The notes under the pieces were generated by a model. It saw only the letters and a list, made by a program, of their open reading frames with translations. It made no database searches and was not told the origin of the DNA. A stretch of 64,000 nt of DNA from Paenibacillus validus NBRC 15382 (lineage in GTDB: Bacteria > Bacillota > Bacilli > Paenibacillales > NBRC-103111): the NCBI RefSeq assembly GCF_004000985.1, contig NZ_BIMH01000001.1:1-64000 (forward strand), in the 5' to 3' direction. This document shows positions 1 through 8,148 of the stretch, one piece after another (the stretch's first letter is position 1; each line of letters begins with the position of its first letter). The position numbers and the translations under genes were made by a program.

Positions 1-1413
1 GCTGGAGAGGACGATCACCCGATCCGACATCCCCAGCAGCTCCTCCATATCGGACGAAATCATGATGATGCCGACTCCGCTTTCCGCCAGGCTGCACATC
101 AGTTTATAAATTTCCTGTTTGGCCCCGACGTCGATCCCTCGTGTCGGCTCATCAAAGATCAGCACTTTGCAATCCCTGGCCAGCCACTTGGCGAGCACCA
201 CCTTTTGTTGGTTGCCGCCGCTCAAATGATTCACTTTCTGCTCTAAGGTAGGGGTTCGGATCGATAAGGTGTTCTTGAAGCTTTCCGCCTGCCCCAGCTC
301 TTCTTTCGTCTTGACCACCCCAAACCGCGACAGAAACTTCAAGCTGGGCAGCGTAATATTCCGTTTCACCGTGCTTCTCAGGATGACCCCCTGCTGCTTC
401 CGGTCCTCCGGGATCAGTCCCATTCCTAACCGGATCGCATCTTGCGGAGATCTCACGTTCACCTTCTGCCCCTCGAACACAATGTCGCCCGTGTGGGCGG
501 GATCCGCCCCGAACAACGCCCTCGCCAGCTCCGTCCGTCCGGCGCCTACCAAGCCGGAAAACCCGAGAATTTCACCCTTCTTCAACTGGAAGGAAATATG
601 CTCAAAGCCGTTGCCGCTTAAACGATTGACCTCGAGCAGCGTTTGCTGCGGCTTTATGCTGCGGGACGGATACGTTTCCTTCAGCTCCCGGCCGACCATC
701 AGACTGACCAGCTCCTGGCGGTTCGTCGCTTGGGTTGCTTGGGTCGAAACGTACCGGCCATCCCTCATGACCGTTATGCGGTCGGAGATTTCGAACAACT
801 CTTCCATCCGGTGCGAAATATAAATGATGGTGACGCCCTTCTCTTTGAGCACGCGCACGATCTTGAACATCGCTTCCACTTCGTTGATGGTCAACGGGGC
901 GGAAGGTTCGTCCATGACCAGGATTTTGACGTCTTTGGAAATCGCTTTGGCAATTTCAACAATCTGCTGCTGGGCCGGGGACATGTCCCGTACAAGACGG
1001 CGCGGGTCCAATTGGATCTGGAGGCTGTCGAGCAGCTCCTTCGTCTTGTTGACCATCGCTTTCTTGTCAACCAGCCAGCCGTTGCCGATGAAATCGCCCA
1101 AAAATATATTTTCCGCAGCCGACAGCGTCGGGATCAGATTGAATTCCTGGTAGATCACCTGGATCCCCAGCTGCTTCGCCAGACGGGGCGTCATCTCTTT
1201 GTAGCACTCCCCGCCGATTTGAATTTCCCCTTCGTCAGGAGCGTGGGCTCCGGCAAGCACCTTAATTAAGGTAGACTTGCCCGCCCCATTCTCTCCCAGA
1301 AGCGCATGTACCTCTCCCCGCACAAAGTCAACCGAGACATCGTTCAGCGCCAGGACGCCAGGAAAACTTTTGGATATCTTCCTCAGCGAGAACACGATTT
1401 CGTTATCCTGCAT
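1..1413 (-). CDS. Sugar ABC transporter ATP-binding protein, RbsA/MglA type (C-terminus beyond window)
   Basis: Cytoplasmic ATPase that energises uptake of a ribose- or galactose-type sugar; it carries two fused nucleotide-binding domains. The first Walker A (GENGAGKST) is at residues 40-48. The first domain has a degenerate signature (MSPAQQQ) followed by LVMDEPSAPLT. The second has LSGGNQQKV and LIFDEPTRGID. The frame is open for 471 codons and runs off the left edge at IIMISSDMEELLGMSDRV, so only about 30 residues of a usual 500 are missing. ATG at 1413 is preceded by AGAGGAG. The remnant of its binding protein lies just upstream. The substrate cannot be told from sequence. Confidence 0.93.
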   Translation of the reverse strand, partial: MQDNEIVFSLRKISKSFPGVLALNDVSVDFVRGEVHALLGENGAGKSTLIKVLAGAHAPDEGEIQIGGECYKEMTPRLAKQLGIQVIYQEFNLIPTLSAAENIFLGDFIGNGWLVDKKAMVNKTKELLDSLQIQLDPRRLVRDMSPAQQQIVEIAKAISKDVKILVMDEPSAPLTINEVEAMFKIVRVLKEKGVTIIYISHRMEELFEISDRITVMRDGRYVSTQATQATNRQELVSLMVGRELKETYPSRSIKPQQTLLEVNRLSGNGFEHISFQLKKGEILGFSGLVGAGRTELARALFGADPAHTGDIVFEGQKVNVRSPQDAIRLGMGLIPEDRKQQGVILRSTVKRNITLPSLKFLSRFGVVKTKEELGQAESFKNTLSIRTPTLEQKVNHLSGGNQQKVVLAKWLARDCKVLIFDEPTRGIDVGAKQEIYKLMCSLAESGVGIIMISSDMEELLGMSDRVIVLSS

Positions 1414-1447
1414 GGCTCTCCTCTTTCATTGGGTTTTTACGGCCGGC

Positions 1448-1531
1448 TTACTTGGGCATAAACGCGTCCGCATGGCTTGCATTCACGATCGTCAGCTTCC
1501 CTGCATCAGCCAATGGATTGCGCTTCAGGTT
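1448..1531 (-). pseudogene. C-terminal remnant of a periplasmic-type sugar-binding protein
   Basis: Minus-strand reading gives NLKRNPLADAGKLTIVNA then SHADAFMPK and a stop, which resembles the last residues of ribose-type substrate-binding proteins. A TAA sits directly before the first codon, so no gene body remains. It lies 34 bp upstream of the RbsA-type ATPase, where an intact binding-protein gene would be expected. I infer that a deletion removed most of the gene and joined its tail to the aromatic operon. Confidence is limited because only 27 codons survive. Confidence 0.5.
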
Positions 1532-1574
1532 TTATCCCTCGGCATGAAGCGCTTGGCTTCTAATCGTCGGTCGA

Positions 1575-2774
1575 TTACGGCGCATCGCCGATTCCTTGTT
1601 CGCGGATGCTCGCGATCATCGCCGAACGAAGCAGCCACTGTCTGGCGCGGACCGGATCGTTAGCGAGCTCGGCCATCTCCCGCTGCAGCTTTATACGATG
1701 TTCCGGATCCGTTTCTTTCACAACTTGGGTATTTTTCTCGCTGATGCTTTTGACATATTCGACCGCCACACGCCGGCGCGCGTCACTGTACTTGTCCAAC
1801 TCGGCTTTCCGATCGGCACCGTTAACGATTCGGATAAGCCTGATACTCAAGTCTACCGCATCGTGGATGCCGCTGTTCAATCCCAATCCGCCCATCGGGC
1901 TGTTCAGATGAGCCGCATCCCCGAGCAGAATCGCTCTTCCTTCATAAAAATTCTCCGCGACGCGTTGATGGATGCGATACAGCGTATTTTCAACGACTGG
2001 GAAGTGATCCGTTGTATGTAAGGCTTCCCGCATCGTTCGCTGGATGTTATCCATATTGAGCGCGACCTCATCCGGTATTTCGGGAGGCACGGGATACAGG
2101 AAGCGCCATGCTTCCGGTACGCGAAGCATGAACAAGAATTGTTCCGGATCGGAAATGTAATTGACATACGCCAAGCCCGGAATGTACTGATCGAGTGCGT
2201 TAGGCGTGCCTACCAGCAGCCAGCGTTCTTCAAACGTATATCCGTCGAATGCGAAGCCAAGCGTTTTGCGGACCACGCTTCTTGCTCCATCCGCACCAAG
2301 GAGATACGGCGTTTGAAGCTGTTCCATTCCGTTTGGCGTCTTGACCGAAACAGTGACACCGTCATTTTGGGTAAAGCCTGTAATCTCGGCCTCGAACCTC
2401 AATTCGGCATTCGCGCGCTTCTTCAGTTTCTCGAACAAAAACTGTACGTATGTCGCCTGCGAGCATTGCAGACGGAACGGATATTTCGTATCATTCTTGA
2501 GCAGATTGAAATCAAATTCCGCATACAAGCCGTTTTTCCGATCCCGGTATTGCACTTTCTCACTTAGCAATCCACGGCTCATTAATTCTTCAACGATTCC
2601 GTACGGTTCCAGCAGCTCAAGCGTTCCTGCATGGAATGTAGAAGCCCGCCATTCCCGGCTTGGCGCATTGCTTTTCTCTACGACGATGACCGGCAGGCCC
2701 GCTTGAGTTAAAATGGTGGCGGCCGTTAATCCGACTGGCCCTGCGCCGACAATCACAATTGGATGTTGCGACAC
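1575..2774 (-). CDS. FAD-dependent aromatic monooxygenase (class A, PheA/TfdB/PHBH-like)
   Basis: Predicted NAD(P)H- and FAD-dependent hydroxylase of 399 residues acting on an aromatic ring. Three class A flavoprotein motifs are visible: GAGPVG at residues 10-15 for the FAD ADP moiety, LLGADGARSVV (DG motif) near 160, and LLGDAAHLNSPMGG (GD motif) near 285. Start is GTG at 2774 with GGGAG nine bases upstream. It follows the gentisate dioxygenase-like gene on the same strand, so making gentisate from a hydroxybenzoate or salicylate is a reasonable guess. The substrate is not readable from sequence. Confidence 0.88.
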   Translation of the reverse strand: MSQHPIVIVGAGPVGLTAATILTQAGLPVIVVEKSNAPSREWRASTFHAGTLELLEPYGIVEELMSRGLLSEKVQYRDRKNGLYAEFDFNLLKNDTKYPFRLQCSQATYVQFLFEKLKKRANAELRFEAEITGFTQNDGVTVSVKTPNGMEQLQTPYLLGADGARSVVRKTLGFAFDGYTFEERWLLVGTPNALDQYIPGLAYVNYISDPEQFLFMLRVPEAWRFLYPVPPEIPDEVALNMDNIQRTMREALHTTDHFPVVENTLYRIHQRVAENFYEGRAILLGDAAHLNSPMGGLGLNSGIHDAVDLSIRLIRIVNGADRKAELDKYSDARRRVAVEYVKSISEKNTQVVKETDPEHRIKLQREMAELANDPVRARQWLLRSAMIASIREQGIGDAP

Positions 2775-2818
2775 GTGGAATCGCTCCCTTCTAGTTCTTT
2801 ATCATTCCATTTTATCTA

Positions 2819-3919
2819 TTAAAGAATCGGTTCAAAAACCTCTTGTATTTGTTGGTGCCCGTCATGCTCCTGGAGTTCTTCGGCTCTTTCGAACTGAAAT
2901 GCTTCCATAATCGGCAGATCGTTGGTGGAGAACAGGAGCGCTTCTTCTTCATCCGAAGTATTCACATGCTCGTGCCATGTCCAGGAAGGGATAACGAAGA
3001 AGTCTCCTTCCGACCAGTCGAACCTCACACCGTTCATCACGGTGTAGCCTTTTCCTTTGAACGCATGGTACACGCAGCTGTGTACATGACGGTGGGCTTT
3101 CCCGCGAAACTTCAGAGGAAGCTTCTGCATGCGGGCGCCGATGCGGTCGTTGGCGTCTTTGCCCGTCGACGGGTTGATATATTCCACCGCATAGCCTTCG
3201 ATCGGGTCCGGATCGAACCGGCTTAATCCTTCCAATCCCCGACTGGTTTGCTCCCACTTGTAACGGCCTAACGGCGCGATTTGCGGAGTACGGTCGGACA
3301 CCGGGCGGACCATGCCCCCCTCATAGCGCTGCGCGCTATAATCGTCCGGGACTTGCAACGGCTGCTGCTTGTCGGGATGAAATTCCGTGAAGCACACATT
3401 CATGTACATGGTGAAGGGCGTATCCAGGCAATCCATCCAGAGCACCGTTTCATCGCCTTGGTTCGCATGATCGTGCCAGGCCCATGTCGGCGTGATCAGA
3501 TAGTCGCCTGGTTCAAACGGGATTTTCTCCCCATCCACTCTTCCTTCGGCCCCGCGTCCTTTCATAATAAACCGCAAGGCCGTCGTCGTGTGCCGATGTG
3601 CTGGCGCAATCTCCCCGGGCTTCACGGCCTGAACCGCCGCATACAGCGTTTGGGTAGCTCCTCCCCAACCCAAAGGCTGCAAATCCTTCATACCTGGATT
3701 GATCAGGAAAACCGCCCTGCGTTCCACCGCGCCTCCGACCTCCATCAATCTCGCCGCTTCTTCCAGATGCCTTTCGATATGCGCTTTCTTCCACAAATAA
3801 GGAATCGGCTTCGCTTTCGGCTCAATCGTATTTAAGGCATGGATCGACGACCACAGCGGCCCCAGGTTTTCGCTCTGCAATTTCGCATCAAATGCTTTAA
3901 GCTCATCTGATTCTTTCAT
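2819..3919 (-). CDS. Gentisate 1,2-dioxygenase-like double-cupin protein
   Basis: Likely Fe(II) ring-cleaving dioxygenase of 366 residues, opening gentisate (2,5-dihydroxybenzoate) to maleylpyruvate. Two cupin barrels are present. The first has PAHRHTTTALRFIMKG and later PTWAWHDHANQG, giving the His cluster for iron. The second has KAHRHVHSCVYHAFKGKG and PSWTWHEH. This arrangement and length match the gentisate/1-hydroxy-2-naphthoate dioxygenase family. Start ATG at 3919 has GGAGGTGA seven bases before it. The 13-bp gap to the FAH-family gene supports one operon. Activity on a substituted gentisate, salicylate or hydroxynaphthoate cannot be excluded. Confidence 0.85.
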   Translation of the reverse strand: MKESDELKAFDAKLQSENLGPLWSSIHALNTIEPKAKPIPYLWKKAHIERHLEEAARLMEVGGAVERRAVFLINPGMKDLQPLGWGGATQTLYAAVQAVKPGEIAPAHRHTTTALRFIMKGRGAEGRVDGEKIPFEPGDYLITPTWAWHDHANQGDETVLWMDCLDTPFTMYMNVCFTEFHPDKQQPLQVPDDYSAQRYEGGMVRPVSDRTPQIAPLGRYKWEQTSRGLEGLSRFDPDPIEGYAVEYINPSTGKDANDRIGARMQKLPLKFRGKAHRHVHSCVYHAFKGKGYTVMNGVRFDWSEGDFFVIPSWTWHEHVNTSDEEEALLFSTNDLPIMEAFQFERAEELQEHDGHQQIQEVFEPIL

Positions 3920-3932
3920 CCCGTCACCTCCA

Positions 3933-4772
3933 TTACTTGTAATCGACAGAAACCGAAAATTCGCCGATCCGGTCGATTTGAATCCGGACCTTGTTGCCTT
4001 TCTCGATAGGACCGACCCCTTCGGGCGTTCCCGTTGTAAGAATGTCCCCCGGCTCCAGTGTCATCGCTGCCGATGCCGCTTCAAAAAACTTGTAGCAATC
4101 GTATATCAAGTCCTTGGTATTCGCCGACTGCCGGAGCTCCTCATCCACCCATAAGCGAAATCCGAGCTCATTAGGATTCCCGATTTCATCCGACGTTACA
4201 ATCCAGGGCCCGATCGGCGTAAATGTATCAAAGGATTTGCGCCATGGGCGGTCTTCCTTGCCTCTGACCGTGATGTCCATCAGGGCGAAATAGCCGAATA
4301 TGTACTTATAGGCTTCCGACGCGGGCACATCCTTCGCTCTCTTGCCGACGACGAACGCCAGCTCCGCTTCGTGGTCCGTCCTGCGGTCTTTAAACGGCAA
4401 TTTGACGGTATCCTCGGGACCGATGATTGAAGAAGGCGCTTTCAAAAAGAAGCCTAGTTTTTCAATCGTGTACTCCGCGTTATTGAATTGCTCGTTCATT
4501 TCATCCTGGTGAAGATAATAATTCACCGGCGCCGCCACGATTTTCGTTGGATTCGGAACGGGAGGGCGTAATTTCACTTGGTGCAATGCGTACGAATCGG
4601 CGTATGCCAGCCCCCGATCAATGGCGGATTTGAAATATTCAAATCGCACAATCAAATTTACAAGGGATTCCTGCGGTTTATCCGCATCCCAGGGAACGAT
4701 ACCGCTAACATCCAGTACGCGATCATCCTTTACTACTCCAGGTATATAGTCATTGAATAGAACAATTTTCAC
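3933..4772 (-). CDS. Fumarylacetoacetate hydrolase family protein
   Basis: Probable hydrolase of the ring-cleavage product (fumarylpyruvate or maleylpyruvate hydrolase role), 279 residues. FAH-fold motifs include the metal-site region DHEAELAFVVGKR, the segment GYFALMDITVRGKEDRPW, and GDILTTGTPEGVGPI near the C-terminus. The ATG at 4811 has no clear ribosome site. GTG at 4772, ten bases after GAGGGG, gives the family-typical start VKIVLFNDY and is preferred. First gene of the gentisate operon. No maleylpyruvate isomerase is seen in the window, so direct hydrolysis of maleylpyruvate is possible. Confidence 0.86.
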   Translation of the reverse strand: MKIVLFNDYIPGVVKDDRVLDVSGIVPWDADKPQESLVNLIVRFEYFKSAIDRGLAYADSYALHQVKLRPPVPNPTKIVAAPVNYYLHQDEMNEQFNNAEYTIEKLGFFLKAPSSIIGPEDTVKLPFKDRRTDHEAELAFVVGKRAKDVPASEAYKYIFGYFALMDITVRGKEDRPWRKSFDTFTPIGPWIVTSDEIGNPNELGFRLWVDEELRQSANTKDLIYDCYKFFEAASAAMTLEPGDILTTGTPEGVGPIEKGNKVRIQIDRIGEFSVSVDYK

Positions 4773-4829
4773 TTCATAACATCCCCTCATTTTTTGAGTT
4801 GTATTACTCATTTTATTTCTATATGATAT

Positions 4830-4858
4830 AAGTTAACATGGTTGCCTGTAGGTGTCAA
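4830..4858 (-). promoter_or_regulatory. Promoter/operator of the gentisate operon, shared with the oxygenase operon
   Basis: On the minus strand: -35 TTGACA (4853-4858), 17-bp spacer, -10 TAACTT (4830-4835). The element reads TTGACACCTAC, then AGG, then CAACCATGTTA. It is 22/29 identical to the element at 11325-11353. Its ends form an imperfect inverted repeat (TTGACA...TGTTAA). A likely IclR target. Confidence 0.6.
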
Positions 4859-4871
4859 TAATCCCACAGGC
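4844..4871. promoter_or_regulatory. Inverted repeat in the IclR/FAH intergenic region
   Basis: GCCTGT (4844-4849) and ACAGGC (4866-4871) form perfect 6-bp arms separated by 16 bp. The repeat overlaps the spacer and -35 of the leftward promoter. It could be an additional or alternative regulator site, possibly for autoregulation of the IclR gene. Inference only. Confidence 0.35.
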
Positions 4872-4913
4872 TAAATCATGCAATATTATCCATGATCATC
4901 GGGGGTTTTTAAC

Positions 4914-5702
4914 ATGAGGGACATTAATATGAACTCCATCCAAACCATTGACCGGGCGATCGATGTGCTACAGGCGTTCAGTGCCGGAAACACTTCGCTT
5001 ACGATCGAAGAAATTTCGGCAATTGCCCATCTGCCCAAAAATACGGTATATCGCATTTTATATACCCTTGCACGCAGAGGGTTAGTCCAATTTGACGCCA
5101 CTTCGTTAACCTATCAACCTGGTTTGCGGCTTTTGGAATTTTCGATGCTTAAATCTTCCACCCTTGACGTACGGCAAGAGGCGGAGCCGTTCTTGGATGA
5201 GCTTCACCTTCGAACGAAGCAAACCATCCTGATGGCTTTACCGGAGAAGGAAGAAATTTTTTACGTTTATAAACGAGAAAATGAAAATTATGAAGGCTTA
5301 AGTGTAGGTACGCTCGTCGGGCTGCGTCGGCCTTATTTGTACGGCGTTCTGGGCCAGGCGGTGCTGGCTTTTTTCCCCGAGTCTCGAATTGACCATATTT
5401 TGTCCCTGCCTGCTAAAGCATACACCAAGCACACGGTTACAGATCCCGTTCTCTTACGTGAGCGATTGCAGCAAATCAGGCGGGACCGGGTATTTGCCAG
5501 CTCCCATGAAACCAATCTGGGAGTGACGGGCATAGCCGCACCCATATTTGATATACATGGTTATCCCATCGCCGCAATTGGCGTCGTTGGACCTGAAGTT
5601 CACCTTATAGAGCAATTGGCAAATATCAAGCAACTCGTCATTGAAGCTTCCAACAACATTTCTTCCAGAATGGGTTACCGTCTTGACGAGATCACGGATT
5701 AG
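4914..5702 (+). CDS. IclR family transcriptional regulator
   Basis: DNA-binding regulator of 262 residues. The N-terminal winged helix-turn-helix reads SIQTIDRAIDVLQAF, LTIEEISAIAHLPKNTVY and RILYTLARRGLVQ. The C-terminal IclR effector domain contains RRPYLYGVLGQAVLAFFPE and SHETNLGVTGIAAPIFD. Two starts are plausible: ATG 4914 (GGGGG eight bases before) and ATG 4929 (GAGGG eight bases before, beginning MNSIQTIDRA). It is divergent from the gentisate operon and convergent with the aldehyde dehydrogenase operon, and both have matching promoter/operators. The effector is probably an aromatic acid. Confidence 0.92.
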   Translation: MRDINMNSIQTIDRAIDVLQAFSAGNTSLTIEEISAIAHLPKNTVYRILYTLARRGLVQFDATSLTYQPGLRLLEFSMLKSSTLDVRQEAEPFLDELHLRTKQTILMALPEKEEIFYVYKRENENYEGLSVGTLVGLRRPYLYGVLGQAVLAFFPESRIDHILSLPAKAYTKHTVTDPVLLRERLQQIRRDRVFASSHETNLGVTGIAAPIFDIHGYPIAAIGVVGPEVHLIEQLANIKQLVIEASNNISSRMGYRLDEITD

Positions 5703-5788
5703 CAGCAAACCCATTCCCTCTATATTCAACACCATTGTGTCTGATAAATAGTGCAAGCTGGAGATGACGCCCCTCCCGGGCGTACCGC

Positions 5789-5818
5789 AAGAAGCCCTGC
5801 ATAGGTGCAGGGCTTCTT
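5789..5818. terminator. Bidirectional terminator between iclR and aldehyde dehydrogenase
   Basis: Perfect 13-bp stem: AAGAAGCCCTGCA (5789-5801), loop TAGG, TGCAGGGCTTCTT (5806-5818). It lies between convergent genes; the A/T ends of the stem supply short U-tracts both ways. Confidence 0.8.
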
Positions 5819-5851
5819 TAGCTTGAACAAACGCAGGTGCTGAGTCTCTGA

Positions 5852-7339
5852 TTAGAACGGGAATTTGCGATATTGTTGTTGAATCGAAACCCATTTGGTA
5901 ATCGTAAATTCGTCGATGATCCACGGATTGCCGAATCTGCCGCTTCCGCTCGACTTGTTGCCGCCGAAAGGAATCGTCGGGCTATCGTTAACCGTCTGGT
6001 CGTTGATATGCGTCATGCCGCTCTCGATTTGCATCGCAAACGCTTCGCCTTTGGCCAAATCAGAAGTGAAGATCGAAGAACTTAACCCGTACTCGGTTTC
6101 GCTTGCCATTCGAACCGCTTCTTCATCCGTATCGGCCTTGACAATCGTCGCGATCGGCGCAAACAGCTCGGTTTGTGCCAGCCGGCTCGTGTTATCCACA
6201 CCCGTAAACACATAAGGCGTCAGCACATTGCCTTCCCTCTTGCCTTCAAGCGCAATAGTCACGCCTTCCTGCTTGGCCGATTCGATGACGTTGACCGCTT
6301 TCTGCAGCTGGCGTTCATTAACAAGCGGTCCGATTACGGTCTTCGGATCTCTTGGATCGCCGCAGGGAAGAGCCTTCGCCCGCTCGACAAACTTTTGCAC
6401 AAACTCATCATGCTTGTCTTTATGCACGATGAAACGATTAATAATCATACATATTTGTCCTTGATGAATGAACTTTCCGAACACTGCGGCATCAACCGCA
6501 CGATCGACATCGGCATCCGACAGTACGACAAACGGGCTGTTTCCGCCCAGCTCGAGAATGACGCGCTTTAAGTTTTTACCGGCAATTTCGCCGATATGTT
6601 TGCCGACCGCCGTAGAGCCGGTGAAGCTGATCAAACCGGCGTGCGGGTTCGTCAGCATCTCGTCGCCGATCTCCGTAATATCCGTCAGAATCACGTTGAA
6701 GACGCCTCTCGGCAGACCCGCATATTCGAACGCCTTGGCAATAATCGAACCGCCCGTTAAGCCGACTTGAATATCAGGCTTATGCACTACGCTGTTCCCC
6801 AGGGCGATAGCAGGCGCGATCGTTCTCATGGACAAATTCATCGGGAAATTGAATGGGGAGATCGATGCGACCACGCCCAGCGGAAGGCGGCGAACCCGGT
6901 TCACCTTGCCCGGAACAGCCGACGGAATATCCTGCACTTTATCAATGGCATCGGCGTAATTGACGGCCTCCTCCAACACTTCCAGCGCAAGATGCACTTC
7001 TACGTTGGCTTTTAAGATTGTTCCGCCCGTTTCACGGACAATGACGTTGACAATCGCATCATGGTTGGCGTGCAAATATTCCGCAGCTTTATGAATGACC
7101 GCCTTGCGTTCCTCAACGGATGATTGGGCCCATTCCCGCTGCGCCTTTCTTGCAATCTCAAACGTTTCCTGCAGTTGTTTAGCTGTCGCGAGCCGCACGG
7201 TCGTCACAACCGAATTGTCGTAAGGATTCGTAATATCGTAAGTCCTCTCGCTTAAACCTTCCCGCCATTCTCCGTTGATATAGCTTTTGTTAAGATCCTC
7301 ATATCGCGTTACAGGAATCTTTTCCTCTGGAATCGCCAT
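5852..7339 (-). CDS. Aldehyde dehydrogenase (benzaldehyde/vanillin dehydrogenase-like)
   Basis: NAD(P)-dependent oxidation of an aldehyde to its acid; 495 residues, normal family length. The general-base Glu is in ELGGNSP (E263) and the catalytic Cys in GQICM (C297). PFNFPMNLS near 162-170 and FTGSTAVG near 239-246 are dinucleotide-site motifs. ATG 7339 follows AAAGGGG by nine bases. As last gene of an operon with a carotenoid-oxygenase-family enzyme, it would fit oxidation of an aromatic aldehyde released by C=C cleavage. The exact aldehyde is inferred. Confidence 0.92.
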   Translation of the reverse strand: MAIPEEKIPVTRYEDLNKSYINGEWREGLSERTYDITNPYDNSVVTTVRLATAKQLQETFEIARKAQREWAQSSVEERKAVIHKAAEYLHANHDAIVNVIVRETGGTILKANVEVHLALEVLEEAVNYADAIDKVQDIPSAVPGKVNRVRRLPLGVVASISPFNFPMNLSMRTIAPAIALGNSVVHKPDIQVGLTGGSIIAKAFEYAGLPRGVFNVILTDITEIGDEMLTNPHAGLISFTGSTAVGKHIGEIAGKNLKRVILELGGNSPFVVLSDADVDRAVDAAVFGKFIHQGQICMIINRFIVHKDKHDEFVQKFVERAKALPCGDPRDPKTVIGPLVNERQLQKAVNVIESAKQEGVTIALEGKREGNVLTPYVFTGVDNTSRLAQTELFAPIATIVKADTDEEAVRMASETEYGLSSSIFTSDLAKGEAFAMQIESGMTHINDQTVNDSPTIPFGGNKSSGSGRFGNPWIIDEFTITKWVSIQQQYRKFPF

Positions 7340-7360
7340 CGATATTACCCCTTTGCACGT

Positions 7361-7375
7361 TGGTTTTATGATAAT
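7361..7375. repeat. 15-bp direct repeat, copy 1 (copy 2 at 9676-9690)
   Basis: TGGTTTTATGATAAT occurs here, between the SnoaL-like gene and the aldehyde dehydrogenase, and again at 9676-9690 over the last codons of the other aldehyde dehydrogenase. In the corresponding minus frame this copy reads HIYYHKTN against HAINYHKTS at the other gene's end. It may be the remnant of a duplicated C-terminus, or chance. Confidence 0.35.
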
Positions 7376-7410
7376 AAATGTGTTTCCGCGTCTGACAGGC
7401 CTTATTCGCT

Positions 7411-8103
7411 TCAGCGCTGACCGGTCACAGGGTGCGGATAATGGAATGCCATCACATCCGTATCCGGCCAGAGAACAGGAGTCGGCACGATCAATTCATC
7501 CGGACCGACCGGGTTTTCCGGGAAAGTCGTCGAGAACATCGGGTATAATCCCGGTGGAGTATGCGCCCAGCCTTTATCGAAATCGGCGTGCCACAATCCG
7601 CGATAGTTCAATACTTTGATTTTCCATACGCCCTGTTCCTTTACATATTCATTCTCGTAGATTCCTCCTTCCCACCATTGTCTGGTTTCACCCTCTGCAA
7701 GCTCGTGACGTCCCGCTTGCATCAGGCAGCGGAATCTTCCTTTGGCCGTTTGCCGATCCGGGGAGACTTCCACGATGTCCTGCATCATGGGATGATCGAG
7801 AAGAAAACCGTATACAGGTCCGTTATTGCCGTTAGTGAAATTTTTCTGGAACCGTTCGACATAGAGCCGGCGCGCTCCCTCTTTACCTTTGAAAATGCCG
7901 CCCATGAAGTGAACCTCTCCGTCTTCTGCAAAGAGATCCACCACTTCGTTGTACAGACACTTATCGATATAATAGCCGTATTTATGATGCAAATGCCTGA
8001 TCGCCTGCGTATCTTCCAGTAAACCAACTTGATTCGTTAATTGCTCGATCTTTTTCTCCAAAGTGGCAATGTGCTCATTTGAGTTTAATGCAAGTTCTCC
8101 CAT
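7411..8103 (-). CDS. SnoaL-like (NTF2-fold) protein
   Basis: 230-residue protein of the SnoaL/NTF2-like alpha+beta barrel superfamily, which includes dehydratases, isomerases and small oxygenase subunits. The N-terminus has a short coiled-coil-like stretch (HIATLEKKIEQLTNQVGLL). Then comes the superfamily pattern EDTQAIRHLHHKYGYYID and EVVDLFAEDGEVHF. ATG 8103 is chosen over the upstream ATG 8130 because GGAGGAG lies about nine bases before it. It sits between carotenoid oxygenase and aldehyde dehydrogenase genes, suggesting action on the substrate or product of alkene cleavage, such as hydration or dehydration. No specific reaction can be assigned. Confidence 0.85.
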   Translation of the reverse strand: MGELALNSNEHIATLEKKIEQLTNQVGLLEDTQAIRHLHHKYGYYIDKCLYNEVVDLFAEDGEVHFMGGIFKGKEGARRLYVERFQKNFTNGNNGPVYGFLLDHPMMQDIVEVSPDRQTAKGRFRCLMQAGRHELAEGETRQWWEGGIYENEYVKEQGVWKIKVLNYRGLWHADFDKGWAHTPPGLYPMFSTTFPENPVGPDELIVPTPVLWPDTDVMAFHYPHPVTGQR

Positions 8104-8148
8104 AGTAGTAACTCCTCCATTTATATTCAATATTGGTGAATCTATGAA

